The notes beneath the pieces are model-generated. The model was not told the DNA's origin and searched no databases. It saw only the letters and a program-made list of their open reading frames with translations. The translations under genes and the position numbers were made by a program. 64,000 nucleotides of DNA from Flectobacillus roseus (lineage in GTDB: Bacteria; Bacteroidota; Bacteroidia; Cytophagales; Spirosomataceae): the NCBI RefSeq assembly GCF_030056665.1, contig NZ_JASHIG010000002.1, one strand, 5' to 3'. The stretch's first letter is position 1, and each line of letters opens with the position of its first letter. Shown in pieces: positions 53,897 through 62,602 of the stretch.

Positions 53897-53954
53897 TGTT
53901 TCAGTTTTAAAACTGCTGAAAAAATAAGTCCAAGACTAAGTCTTGAACTAGTGT
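53897..53954 (-). repeat. Intergenic repeat B, copy 2 (inverted)
   Basis: Read on the minus strand it gives ACTAGTTCAAGACTTAGTCT, then TTGGACTTATTTTTTCAGCA, close to copy 1 at 49966. It includes CAAGACTAAGTCTTG and the palindrome CAGTTTTAAAACTG (53904-53917). Confidence 0.75.
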
Positions 53955-54010
53955 TTTAACTCAGAAAATATCATCGACCTCGTACTCCAAAACCTCCAAT
54001 CAAATATTTT

Positions 54011-55045
54011 ATGAATAAAATCATCCTCTTTTTGATAGCATTAAACCTCGTTGGCTGCCAAAAAGAAAAACAGAATCCCGAACAAAAGATTTTTGATAGA
54101 ATCTTATTTGTATATCATTTAAAACAAACCGTGGAAGCTGAAACGTGGAAGACATTCAATGCTCCTCAATATGATGTTCCATTGGTTTATTTTACAGATT
54201 CTAGGTCGTATATAGCAAATCCCACCGAAAAATTTCTAAAAACATTCAAGTCTGAACTTTTATTGGAGGGTGGTAAAGTTAAAATTTACAAAACTCAAAA
54301 AAGAGTGGATGATTCTCCCTTTCACATGGAGACAGGTATGACTTTGGGCGACCCTACCCTTGAGTTTAATTACCATTCGCCTTTTATGATGTGTAGTAGC
54401 TTCGAGGAGACTGTCAAAACCATCCCTGATGTTGGATCCACGGATGAATGGACCACCATGATTATCCACGAATATTTTCACGGTTTTCAATATAAGCACA
54501 AACCCTATATGGAGTATTATGAAAAAGAAATCGTACAAATCCAACCAGATAGTTTGAGTGCTTTTTACAAAACCGTTCCTTGGTTTAAAGAATCTATTGA
54601 TCTCGAAAATAGGTTTTTGTTGGAGGCTATCTCAGAAAAAGATAACATTAAAACTGCTAAAATCCTTCGTGATTTTTGGGTTAAAAGAAAGCAAAGAAGG
54701 CAAAAATTCCAAAAGGTATTCAAGTTTGATATCGACAAATTTGAAAAGTGTTATGAAACCATGGAAGGTACCGCAAGATATGTTGAGTTCTCATTATACA
54801 ATCATTTTACCCAAAGAAAACCAGATGAAAGCTTATTAAAATCTGACAGCTCTTTCAAATCATTTGCAAAATTCAAGAACTATAATCTTCAAAAGGATCA
54901 ATGGTTGTATCTGACTAACAAAACTACATACTTCTATGCAACGGGTTTCAATATGGCTCGCTTACTAGACAAACTAGGTATCGAGTACAAATCAAGACTT
55001 TATAAAGGTGGTAAAATTTCGTTAGAAGATATTCTGAGAGAATAG
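54011..55045 (+). CDS. Lipoprotein with HExxH zinc-peptidase motif
   Basis: A 344-residue lipoprotein (LIALNLVGC, Cys16). IIHEYFHGFQY contains HEYFH (153-157), a HExxH zinc-binding motif, and EGTARYVEF (252-260) supplies a likely third ligand Glu in the arrangement known from gluzincin-type MA peptidases (HExxH then EGxAxYxE about 100 residues on). This makes an extracytoplasmic metallopeptidase plausible. No family name is certain. It stands alone, 150 nt after the previous gene. Confidence 0.78.
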   Translation: MNKIILFLIALNLVGCQKEKQNPEQKIFDRILFVYHLKQTVEAETWKTFNAPQYDVPLVYFTDSRSYIANPTEKFLKTFKSELLLEGGKVKIYKTQKRVDDSPFHMETGMTLGDPTLEFNYHSPFMMCSSFEETVKTIPDVGSTDEWTTMIIHEYFHGFQYKHKPYMEYYEKEIVQIQPDSLSAFYKTVPWFKESIDLENRFLLEAISEKDNIKTAKILRDFWVKRKQRRQKFQKVFKFDIDKFEKCYETMEGTARYVEFSLYNHFTQRKPDESLLKSDSSFKSFAKFKNYNLQKDQWLYLTNKTTYFYATGFNMARLLDKLGIEYKSRLYKGGKISLEDILRE

Positions 55046-55138
55046 CAGTAGTGCCACCAAGTCCAATTTAACACCTGATTATCTCGTATTTTAATAAAGT
55101 ATTCAAACAAATAATCCAAAACCTTTTCACACCAAACC

Positions 55139-55861
55139 ATGGGAATTTTCGATCAATTTTTCAAAAAAAACCAAAACACCGAAAGTAATCAAGAACCATC
55201 CGCCTTCGACATACCTATTTCTGAACTACAAAAGGCTAGAGAAGGCACTATAAACCTTGGACAAAGTATTTTCCCTGTCATCAAAAGAGCTGATGACCCG
55301 AAGGTCAATATCGATTCGATTTCTGCAGGAGAAATTCTTAAAGACCCCATCGCAGAAGAAATTGTGGTTTGCTACGTAATAGATATGGGCGAAAATTTTG
55401 AGTTTATTACCACAAAGCATCTCTTGAGCTTTGGACTAACCTTTGATGATATACGTGACGCAGGCAAACGAAATCTCATCAACCGAGTAAATGAAGATTG
55501 TAAAATTTCGATTATGGATTATTCCTCGAGCAATCCTGCCATCAAGCCTTTTTATCGTTTGGAATTTGATAGTAATCTGAATCCTTCCATTATGCTTTTG
55601 GATGAATTTTGGGAGTCGAGTATCAAAGAAATTATTGATATTGATACCATTGCGGTAACAATCCCAGCGAAAAATATTATTTTCTTCTCCGATATGAAAG
55701 TGATGGAGAGCTTCAGAACGATGCGTCCAATTTCAAAAAAATTCTACGAAGCCTCTATATTAGATCAGGTAGAATTATCAACCAATACCTACATCCGTAA
55801 GAACGGAAAGTGGATTTTATTTCTTGATACAGATGAACAAATGGCTGAACTTTGGTCGTGA
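55139..55861 (+). CDS. DUF1444-like cytosolic protein
   Basis: A 240-residue soluble protein that follows the pattern of DUF1444 (YtpQ-like): VVCYVIDMGENFEFITTKHL, then GLTFDDIRDAGKRNL, then NPSIMLLDEFWESSIKEI and a strand AVTIPAKNIIFFSD, and near the end a NTYIRKNGKWILF block. The N-terminus (GIFDQFFKKNQNT) is a linker. DUF1444 has no established activity; copies occur in Firmicutes and Bacteroidota, often as orphans. Confidence 0.75.
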   Translation: MGIFDQFFKKNQNTESNQEPSAFDIPISELQKAREGTINLGQSIFPVIKRADDPKVNIDSISAGEILKDPIAEEIVVCYVIDMGENFEFITTKHLLSFGLTFDDIRDAGKRNLINRVNEDCKISIMDYSSSNPAIKPFYRLEFDSNLNPSIMLLDEFWESSIKEIIDIDTIAVTIPAKNIIFFSDMKVMESFRTMRPISKKFYEASILDQVELSTNTYIRKNGKWILFLDTDEQMAELWS

Positions 55862-56039
55862 TTTCAGCTAAAAATAAGCTGTATTCTTATTAATAACCGA
55901 TAAATTAATTGGCATATTTTCATCAGATAATTTTACTTATAGGAAGAATATATGCTTTTGGGTCAACTATTTCAAATATTCGTAAATAGTTCTATCTTTC
56001 CATGTCAATAAATATCGATGCTTCTAATCCAACATAATT

Positions 56040-57245
56040 ATGCTAAACCTTGATTTCAAAGTGGTAAAATTTATCCTAGTCTTCAATATCGTTACGCTTT
56101 ACCCTGGATTAGCATTAGGACAAAAAAACGACGTTTGGATACGCTATCATGATAAAGCCAAGGATTTATACGGATACAAAGATTTAAAAGGTGAAATTAA
56201 AATTCCTGCCAAGTTTAGTAATTTTTTTACCCAAGCTGACTCATTTTACAATATCATCTCGGTAAAAGAAGAAACCTTACATGATTACAAGACTTATTAT
56301 CTCCTTAAAAATGGGAAAAAAGTTGGTTTAGACAGCTTATATATTTTAGACTATGCTGTTGATTGTGAAAGTGAAGGCAAAATCCGATTCCAAAACAGGG
56401 AAAATGACAGAATTGGCTTTTTAGATAAAAATGGGAAAGCTGTCATCCCTGCCATTTATAATTATGCAACTCCGTTTTATAATGGTTTATCTGTAGCACT
56501 AAAGAATGCGAAACGTGCATGTTGGGATGAAAAAGAGGATACACTAAACTGTGAACATCTTGGTTGGAAAGGAGGAATTCAAGTATTAATTAACGATAAA
56601 AATGAGATTTTGGCAGATAGTCTTCATGACCTTTCAGATAATATTAATTGGTATTCATTAAAAACAAATCAAGCTGACTTAGACACGAGTATTTGGTTTA
56701 CTATTAAGGGGAAAAATGGGAATACCTATTCATTTATAGATTATCAAAAAGAGTTCAGACATTGGTTCGAGACGAAATTTTTGTCAGCTCTAAAATCTAG
56801 CAATCTGGAGAATTTAAAAAGGCTGTTTTTTTCAGGTTTACAAATTGAATCAGAGAAATTAGGGACGAGTAATCCCCGTCAAAAAAATTTCAATACTTTT
56901 GTCCGCAAAATAGTTACACCCGAACGATTTCAAGCCAATGCTGTAAAAGAAATCCATATAATGAATGTGGATTTAATGTTCATGAACTCGGAAAAACCTA
57001 TTTATAAAAAATATTTTGACGCATGCGGTCGCCACCAAAAAGAGAAGTTTCCTACTTTTTTAATTACCATCGACTACTATAGAAAAAGAAAAGAACCACT
57101 TATTCTAAAGAGTTTTCCTCAGGTAGATGCAAATTGGAAACCATCTGAATTTGATATCAATTTTGAACTTGATTATCAGGAAAGATTTGAATTTCTTAGA
57201 ACCTCAAATGGGTATAAACTCGTTGATGTGGAAGTAAAAAATTAA
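56040..57245 (+). CDS. Exported WG-repeat protein
   Basis: A 401-residue protein with a signal-like N-terminus (FILVFNIVTLYPGLALGQ) and two or three WG-type repeats, in the forms YGYKDLKGEIKIPAKF and IGFLDKNGKAVIPAIYNYAT, then a PFYNGLSVALKN block. WG repeats form beta-hairpin solenoids that bind protein or ligand. The second half has a different alpha/beta character, with FDINFELDYQERFEF near the end. The function is unknown. No partner gene is obvious. Confidence 0.78.
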   Translation: MLNLDFKVVKFILVFNIVTLYPGLALGQKNDVWIRYHDKAKDLYGYKDLKGEIKIPAKFSNFFTQADSFYNIISVKEETLHDYKTYYLLKNGKKVGLDSLYILDYAVDCESEGKIRFQNRENDRIGFLDKNGKAVIPAIYNYATPFYNGLSVALKNAKRACWDEKEDTLNCEHLGWKGGIQVLINDKNEILADSLHDLSDNINWYSLKTNQADLDTSIWFTIKGKNGNTYSFIDYQKEFRHWFETKFLSALKSSNLENLKRLFFSGLQIESEKLGTSNPRQKNFNTFVRKIVTPERFQANAVKEIHIMNVDLMFMNSEKPIYKKYFDACGRHQKEKFPTFLITIDYYRKRKEPLILKSFPQVDANWKPSEFDINFELDYQERFEFLRTSNGYKLVDVEVKN

Positions 57246-57444
57246 ACAATTCCGAAATTATATGGTGATGCTACAAATCAGTTTTCTGTAGGTTACGTTC
57301 ATAAGAGTCAGTTATTCATTAATCGGAAAAAACTCCCATAGTCGAAGAGTTAGAAAGTGAGTTAAAGCGTTTCAAAAAAGCAAGTATAACACCTCAAAAG
57401 AAGAACATCTAGTTACAAAGATTTGATATTCCACCTTTTCTCCA

Positions 57445-57987
57445 ATGCAAAAAATAAAACTCTCTAAATCATTTTTATATATCGCAACCATTATTGTAAT
57501 CGGGTTCTGTATACCGCAGAACCTCAAAATGCCTGTAGAAGGAGCAACCCCAAAAAGCTATAACCGTCAATCATTTTGGTACTACCCTTGGGGAAAATCT
57601 GTTACTCACAAGGGAGTTGATATTTTTGCTAAAAAGGGGACAAAAGTCTTTTCTGCTACTAAGGGTATTGTGTTTTATCAGGGCGAAATTCCCATAGGGG
57701 GAAAAATCGTATTTGTACTCGGACCAAAATGGAGGCTTCATTATTATGCACATTTGGACAAAATTACGGTTCATGTTCTAAATTTTGTAAACCATCAATC
57801 TGTGATTGGAACAGTTGGGGATTCTGGCAATGCTTCAGGCAAAAGCCCGCATCTGCATTATTCTATTGAAACCATAATTCCTTATCCTTGGAGAATTGAT
57901 AAAAGTCGCCAAGGATGGAGAAAAATGACTTTTTTAGACCCAACCGTATATTTGAACGAATATTTCTCCAACCGCCATCATGAATAG
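57445..57987 (+). CDS. M23-family (LytM-like) metallopeptidase
   Basis: A 180-residue exported peptidase with an N-terminal hydrophobic segment (FLYIATIIVIGFCI) and one LytM domain. HKGVDI (H55-x3-D59) and HLH (H136, H138) give the zinc ligands, with YYAHLDKI (H103) the additional conserved His. It would cleave peptidoglycan cross-bridges, or act as its regulator if inactive; all ligands are present. ATG 57445 is taken. It stands alone between the WG-repeat gene and the PDG-repeat gene. Confidence 0.85.
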   Translation: MQKIKLSKSFLYIATIIVIGFCIPQNLKMPVEGATPKSYNRQSFWYYPWGKSVTHKGVDIFAKKGTKVFSATKGIVFYQGEIPIGGKIVFVLGPKWRLHYYAHLDKITVHVLNFVNHQSVIGTVGDSGNASGKSPHLHYSIETIIPYPWRIDKSRQGWRKMTFLDPTVYLNEYFSNRHHE

Positions 57988-58072
57988 TAAGCGGCATCTG
58001 TTTTGAGAAAACTCGAAGACATTACCCTATATTCAATTTTAAAATTCCATAATTAAAACACTTATTCAAAAC

Positions 58073-58735
58073 ATGAAAAATACCATTTTAGCTCTTACCC
58101 TATTGACGTCGTTAAGTCCTTTTGTTTCTTATTTCGCTGAGGGTTTTCCTTCAGAAAATTATTCAAATAATTTCAGACAAGGAGTCATCACCATTATACA
58201 TCCTGATGGGGTACATACAGTAATTCATTACAACGGTCAAATGAAATCAATTATTCACCCCAATGGAAAAATGAGTACGGTAATGGATACTCCCTCAACC
58301 AAAATAATTACGCATCCAGATGGTAGAGTTACTACCGTTTACAAACAAGGTATTCAATCGAGTATAATCAATCCCGATGGTTCGATGTCGATTATAAGTC
58401 ACTATGGTCTCAATAACGTTATCACCTCCAGCAATGGAACTCAGGTAACGATTTATGATAATGGTACTACCAAAAGTGTTATTGGACCAGACGGAATCTG
58501 GCTTAACCTTCACGTAAGTAAAAGTGATAAAAGTTTAGACGATCCAGATGCTGCCGAGCTAGTTTTAATTACGAGCGCAGAGGCAATACAAAAGAGCAAA
58601 TCAATACCTCAACAAAGTGTTTCTACAAAGCAAAGTCGGAGACACGCTCAAGAAAAAGAGGAAGACAGTTTCTTTGATTTTATCTACGATTCTTTTTCTA
58701 ATGTGGTGAAAAAACTCATTAATTCCATATTTTAA
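58073..58735 (+). CDS. Exported protein with tandem PDG/NG beta-repeats
   Basis: A 220-residue protein with a signal peptide (about residues 1-22). Residues 35-150 consist of about nine repeats of 10-14 residues, each with a turn PDG, PNG or NG and flanking hydrophobic strands (TIIHPDGVHTVIHYNGQM, KIITHPDGRVTTVYKQG, SIINPDGSMSIISHYGL). This suggests a single-stranded beta-sheet or solenoid. The last 60 residues are helical and basic. No named family is recognised; a surface or adhesive role is inference. Copy number variation between strains would be expected. Confidence 0.78.
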   Translation: MKNTILALTLLTSLSPFVSYFAEGFPSENYSNNFRQGVITIIHPDGVHTVIHYNGQMKSIIHPNGKMSTVMDTPSTKIITHPDGRVTTVYKQGIQSSIINPDGSMSIISHYGLNNVITSSNGTQVTIYDNGTTKSVIGPDGIWLNLHVSKSDKSLDDPDAAELVLITSAEAIQKSKSIPQQSVSTKQSRRHAQEKEEDSFFDFIYDSFSNVVKKLINSIF

Positions 58736-58833
58736 AATTGTAGAATAGATATTCTGCTTTGATTTCGTTACTCTTATTTAAGTCATTGAGATAGTGCTAA
58801 AATTGGATTTTAAAATCATAAATAATTTTGGGA

Positions 58834-59526
58834 ATGAGGTTTTTAGTTTGGATGGATTCAAAATTATCATTAGCAGTTTTGATTGTCTGCTTTATGTCTG
58901 CCTGTAGGAATGAAAACACAAAAAATACATCGAATGAATTTTCCGAAAACTCCCAAAAAGTTCCTTTTGAACTTCCTCAACCTTTGGGAAAAATTTCAAT
59001 TTCCTTACCAGAGCGATATGATACAGTATTTCACTGGATTGATTATTCGGATTGTCCCTCTTGTCATCACATAAAGTATCGAGCACAACCAAAGCATTTT
59101 CCTATTTTAAAAGAAACTGGATTTATTTCAGTAGAAGAACCACAAGATTCGATTGAAAGATTTACGATAAAACATCCTTTATTCCTTGAAAATCTACCGA
59201 TTGAAGACTCGATAAGTATTGTAAATTTGCATTGGAACTTAAGGAGAAATCATAATTTATGGCGCGAAATATGCACAGAGTGTAGCCAAATAAAGCTTGA
59301 AACTATCACCAAAATAAACAATCATACCTTCTCTGTGTTTGGACTAAAGGGTTATAATTCAAAGCAATGTAGATGGATAAAACTACTTATCGCTCAAACC
59401 AGCCGACATGGGAACCTGTTGGAATTCAGATTTGAAATTGCTTACAAACGAGATAATCAGCATACACATGATTTCTTTCAAAACTCGATGTCATATCTGA
59501 AATCTATTAGATTCGAAAATCATTAA
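58834..59526 (+). CDS. Lipoprotein, unknown function
   Basis: A 230-residue lipoprotein with lipobox VCFMSAC (about Cys24). The mature part contains a cysteine pair (SDCPSCHH) and a second one (ICTECSQIK), which may hold a metal or form disulfides. ATG 58834 is preferred to TTG 58828. No family is recognised. It is followed by the PhzF-like gene 75 nt later. Confidence 0.72.
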   Translation: MRFLVWMDSKLSLAVLIVCFMSACRNENTKNTSNEFSENSQKVPFELPQPLGKISISLPERYDTVFHWIDYSDCPSCHHIKYRAQPKHFPILKETGFISVEEPQDSIERFTIKHPLFLENLPIEDSISIVNLHWNLRRNHNLWREICTECSQIKLETITKINNHTFSVFGLKGYNSKQCRWIKLLIAQTSRHGNLLEFRFEIAYKRDNQHTHDFFQNSMSYLKSIRFENH

Positions 59527-59601
59527 CTTTCTAAAGCTTAACCAAATTGCTGGTCTAAAGGCCAATAATGACAAAATCAAAAGGATTTAGTTGACTCAAT
59601 T

Positions 59602-60390
59602 ATGAAACTAAACTTATATCAGATAGATGCTTTTACTGACCAAGTTTTTGGAGGTAATCCTGCATGCGTTGTACCTTTAGAAAAATGGTTACCTGACGAC
59701 ATGCTCATGAAAATCGCTCAAGAAAATGCGGTGGCAGAAACTGCTTTTTTTGTTCCTAAAAAGGATGCTATTCATTTAAGGTGGTTTACTCCAGAAATCG
59801 AAATGGATTTATGCGGTCATGCAACTTTGGCTACAGCGCATTGTCTCAAAACAATACTTAACTATCCTTCCAACACTATTTTGTTTGAAACCTTAAGTGG
59901 AGAATTAAAAATAGAGGTTGATGGTGATTTATATCGAATGGATTTTCCCTCGAGAATGCCGATTAAAGCTGAATTACCTGCAATAATTGCCCAATCTTTA
60001 AATATTCAACCAAAGGAGGTTTATAAATCAAGGGACTATTTACTTGTCTATGAGAGCGAGGAAGACGTTAAGAACATCAAGATTAACAGACAACAATTTG
60101 ACTTGATTAACCTCGACCCAGGGGGAGTAATTGTTACGGCGGTGGGAACAAATGATGATTTTGTATCCAGATTTTTTACCCCACAAGCCTCTATTCTCGA
60201 AGACCCAGTAACTGGTTCTGCCCATTGTTCTTTGATTCCATTTTGGGCAGAAAGACTAGGTAAAAACATACTTAAGGCATCTCAGATTTCGGAAAGGGTT
60301 GGAACACTTTATTGCGAAAATCTTGGAGAAAGGGTAATCATAAGTGGTAAAGCCAAAACCTACTCGATGGGATCACTTTGGACAGTATAA
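59602..60390 (+). CDS. PhzF-family isomerase/epimerase-like protein
   Basis: A 262-residue protein of the PhzF (phenazine biosynthesis-like) family with the diaminopimelate-epimerase fold. Its opening IDAFTDQVFGGNPACVVPLE is diagnostic, followed by AQENAVAETAFF with the probable catalytic Glu46, FTPEIEMDLCGHATLATAH and, near residue 200, EDPVTGSAHCSLIPFW. No phenazine genes are present, and the family mostly acts in unrelated small-molecule isomerisation. It stands alone. Length is normal. Confidence 0.9.
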   Translation: MKLNLYQIDAFTDQVFGGNPACVVPLEKWLPDDMLMKIAQENAVAETAFFVPKKDAIHLRWFTPEIEMDLCGHATLATAHCLKTILNYPSNTILFETLSGELKIEVDGDLYRMDFPSRMPIKAELPAIIAQSLNIQPKEVYKSRDYLLVYESEEDVKNIKINRQQFDLINLDPGGVIVTAVGTNDDFVSRFFTPQASILEDPVTGSAHCSLIPFWAERLGKNILKASQISERVGTLYCENLGERVIISGKAKTYSMGSLWTV

Positions 60391-60455
60391 AATCAATTAT
60401 CCTGTTGATTTTTGTATATTTAGACCTCTATAAACCAAGCTCTTCATGAACTAAA

Positions 60456-61070
60456 ATGAGATACTTCTTAAAAAAATATGCAGTTTTATTGTCTTTGGCA
60501 ATAGCCTCAATTCTCATGTTAATCGCTACACTTCAATATGCTGGCGGAACGATTCAAGACAAAAACACAATCGGATTCGATTGGTCTAGGAATTTTTTCA
60601 GTAATCTATTTCAAAAAAACTCCTTAAATGGATTACCTAACTTAGGAAGGATATGGGCCATTTTCGGAATGATATTTTATTCATTGGGAAATGGCGTATT
60701 TTTTATCAATATGTCCAAGAAAATCAGCGATAAACAAGCCACTTTGGTTTTGAAAATCGTAGGATATAGCGAAATTCTATTCAATTTTTTGATAGCGACA
60801 CCTTTACACGATAGCATGGTAACAATAACGAGTACGTTAACATTATTGGGCTTATTTTATATCACCATATTTTCATTCAAAACTTCTCTCCACCTATTAA
60901 AAATAGGCTGTGTGTTATCAATGCTTGTTTTCTATTATACCTTATTTTTGTACGGCACAGGCAATTGGGGTTTGCTAGCCATCATGCAAAAGGTCACCAT
61001 TATTGGAAATATGTTGCTGGTAATCAGCATTGAGCATTTTGTCCAAAATGAAGATTTTCATCTAAAATAA
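60456..61070 (+). CDS. DUF998-like six-helix membrane protein
   Basis: A 204-residue membrane protein with about six helices. The part after TM1, GFDWSRNFFSNLFQKNSLN, and NLGRIWAIFGMIFYSLGN, resembles DUF998-like proteins. Its role is unknown. It starts 66 nt after the PhzF-like gene; the next small gene starts 30 nt later, so these may be co-transcribed. Confidence 0.7.
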   Translation: MRYFLKKYAVLLSLAIASILMLIATLQYAGGTIQDKNTIGFDWSRNFFSNLFQKNSLNGLPNLGRIWAIFGMIFYSLGNGVFFINMSKKISDKQATLVLKIVGYSEILFNFLIATPLHDSMVTITSTLTLLGLFYITIFSFKTSLHLLKIGCVLSMLVFYYTLFLYGTGNWGLLAIMQKVTIIGNMLLVISIEHFVQNEDFHLK

Positions 61071-61099
61071 ACCCAGCATCCAATTATAATAGCAAAATT

Positions 61100-61396
61100 A
61101 TGGAAACCGAGAAGATTCAAACAATGCATCCAGACCCAACAAAATCAAATAAAAAGATTTTGTTGCTAAAATATGAAACCATTAAAACTACATTACTTTC
61201 TATTTTACAAGTTTCAGAATTAACGCATACCGATTTAATGGAAAAATTGTATCAGGAAGTAAAAGATACTTTCGAAGGTGGTGTACAATGGTACGGAGAA
61301 GTAGTAAAACTTGATTTAGAAGCGAGAGGAATAATCGAAAGAACGAAGACCAAGCCAGTTCGGTACAGATTGAAAAATGGCTCGATTAAGTCATAG
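61100..61396 (+). CDS. Small winged-helix-like protein (DUF6958-type)
   Basis: A 98-residue cytosolic protein. YETIKTTLLSILQVSELTHT opens a helical part, then GGVQWYGEVVKLDLEARGII and RTKTKPVRYRLKNG give the wing-like end. I recognise this arrangement as a small family annotated DUF6958. It could bind DNA, but no target is suggested. It begins 30 nt after the DUF998-like gene. Confidence 0.75.
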   Translation: METEKIQTMHPDPTKSNKKILLLKYETIKTTLLSILQVSELTHTDLMEKLYQEVKDTFEGGVQWYGEVVKLDLEARGIIERTKTKPVRYRLKNGSIKS

Positions 61397-61450
61397 TCGT
61401 TTTTTACCACCTATTTTTTTACCTACTGAGTTTCAACTTTATAAGCAACC

Positions 61451-62170
61451 ATGGGGCCGAAGCACTACTTTAAGTTTTCAATTTTATTATTCATCTGCAA
61501 TTGTATAGTTATTCTTCCACTTATTCATATCTCTTTACTTTTCATTTCTGATGGTGCCTATATTTTCATGTTGGGCAATAGTCTCTTGATTACAATTTTA
61601 TCAAAGATTTTAGCTAAAATTCAATTTTCACAAGCTGCCATTATTGGAGCCTTGATATCCCTTCTGAGTTTGAATTTAGCCTATTTATCATGGCATTTAG
61701 GTATATTCGTTAATCCTTTTTACGGTTTTCTCCTATTCTTAGTAGCTTCATCCGTACTATGGTTTCTACTTCTTAAATCAAAATTAGTCTATCATAAAAC
61801 ACCCTTTAGCCTTATTGCCGTATTGGGGTTATTTCTAATTCCCTATTTCGTAGGAGACAGGTTACCAAGTCTTCCTGAGAAAAGAAATACAGTGATGACC
61901 GAAATTATCATTAGAAATTTTGCTAAAAATGATACCATACACAACATCGTTGAAATCAGTTATCTTAGACAGCCCCTATTTGGCTTACAGCAAACTCAAA
62001 CAATCCAAAAATTGCGCCCTAACGCAAAAGGCAGTTTTAAGATAAACCTTGCCTCTGTTTTTGATATTAAAATACAACTTACAGACGATACAAACAGGGT
62101 GCAAACCTTTAATATCTCAAGCAATCAGTTAAAAGTGCAAAGAAAGTTTATATTTGATGCTAAACAATAA
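61451..62170 (+). CDS. Membrane protein with C-terminal soluble domain
   Basis: A 239-residue protein: about five helices in residues 8-145, then a soluble segment (MTEIIIRNFAKNDTIHNIVE onward) that is beta-rich. No family is recognised. The next gene begins 11 nt after the stop and encodes an anchored protein whose soluble part is similar in character, so the two probably form an operon and act together. Function unknown. Confidence 0.72.
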   Translation: MGPKHYFKFSILLFICNCIVILPLIHISLLFISDGAYIFMLGNSLLITILSKILAKIQFSQAAIIGALISLLSLNLAYLSWHLGIFVNPFYGFLLFLVASSVLWFLLLKSKLVYHKTPFSLIAVLGLFLIPYFVGDRLPSLPEKRNTVMTEIIIRNFAKNDTIHNIVEISYLRQPLFGLQQTQTIQKLRPNAKGSFKINLASVFDIKIQLTDDTNRVQTFNISSNQLKVQRKFIFDAKQ

Positions 62171-62181
62171 ATGAGAGTCAA

Positions 62182-62574
62182 ATGCTTTACAACTATCGAT
62201 TTACTTTTTCATTTTTGATCGCTATCCTAGCTACTTTATTTCTGTACTTGTTTGAGGAAACTAAAAATAGGCCTGAAATTATCGTATACAATAAAACAGG
62301 GTATCAACTCGATTCCCTAAAATTTGAAGAACACTACTTTCAACTACAGCCAAATGATTCTATAATTATCAAAAATTGTAAAAGCTTTTCTATGCAGGAT
62401 GATTTACCATTTGGCTTTCCACAAGCCAAAATCAAGGGTATTAGCGTCAAGAAACCTCCATTCTTTATCTGCGGAGTAGGAGTCTCAAAAATTGTGCATG
62501 GAACCCACCAATACGATATTATACTTAATAAAAATATAGATTTTCCATTTCTGATTTGGCAGAATCATAAGTGA
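62182..62574 (+). CDS. Membrane-anchored small protein, partner of the upstream gene
   Basis: A 130-residue protein with one N-terminal helix (FTFSFLIAILATLFLYLF) and a beta-rich extracytoplasmic part starting RPEIIVYNKTGYQLDSLKF. The position of that block resembles the soluble part of the upstream product. It starts 11 nt after that gene. No family is recognised. Confidence 0.68.
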   Translation: MLYNYRFTFSFLIAILATLFLYLFEETKNRPEIIVYNKTGYQLDSLKFEEHYFQLQPNDSIIIKNCKSFSMQDDLPFGFPQAKIKGISVKKPPFFICGVGVSKIVHGTHQYDIILNKNIDFPFLIWQNHK

Positions 62575-62602
62575 TAAATCAAAATCATAACCCCTTACAA
62601 CT

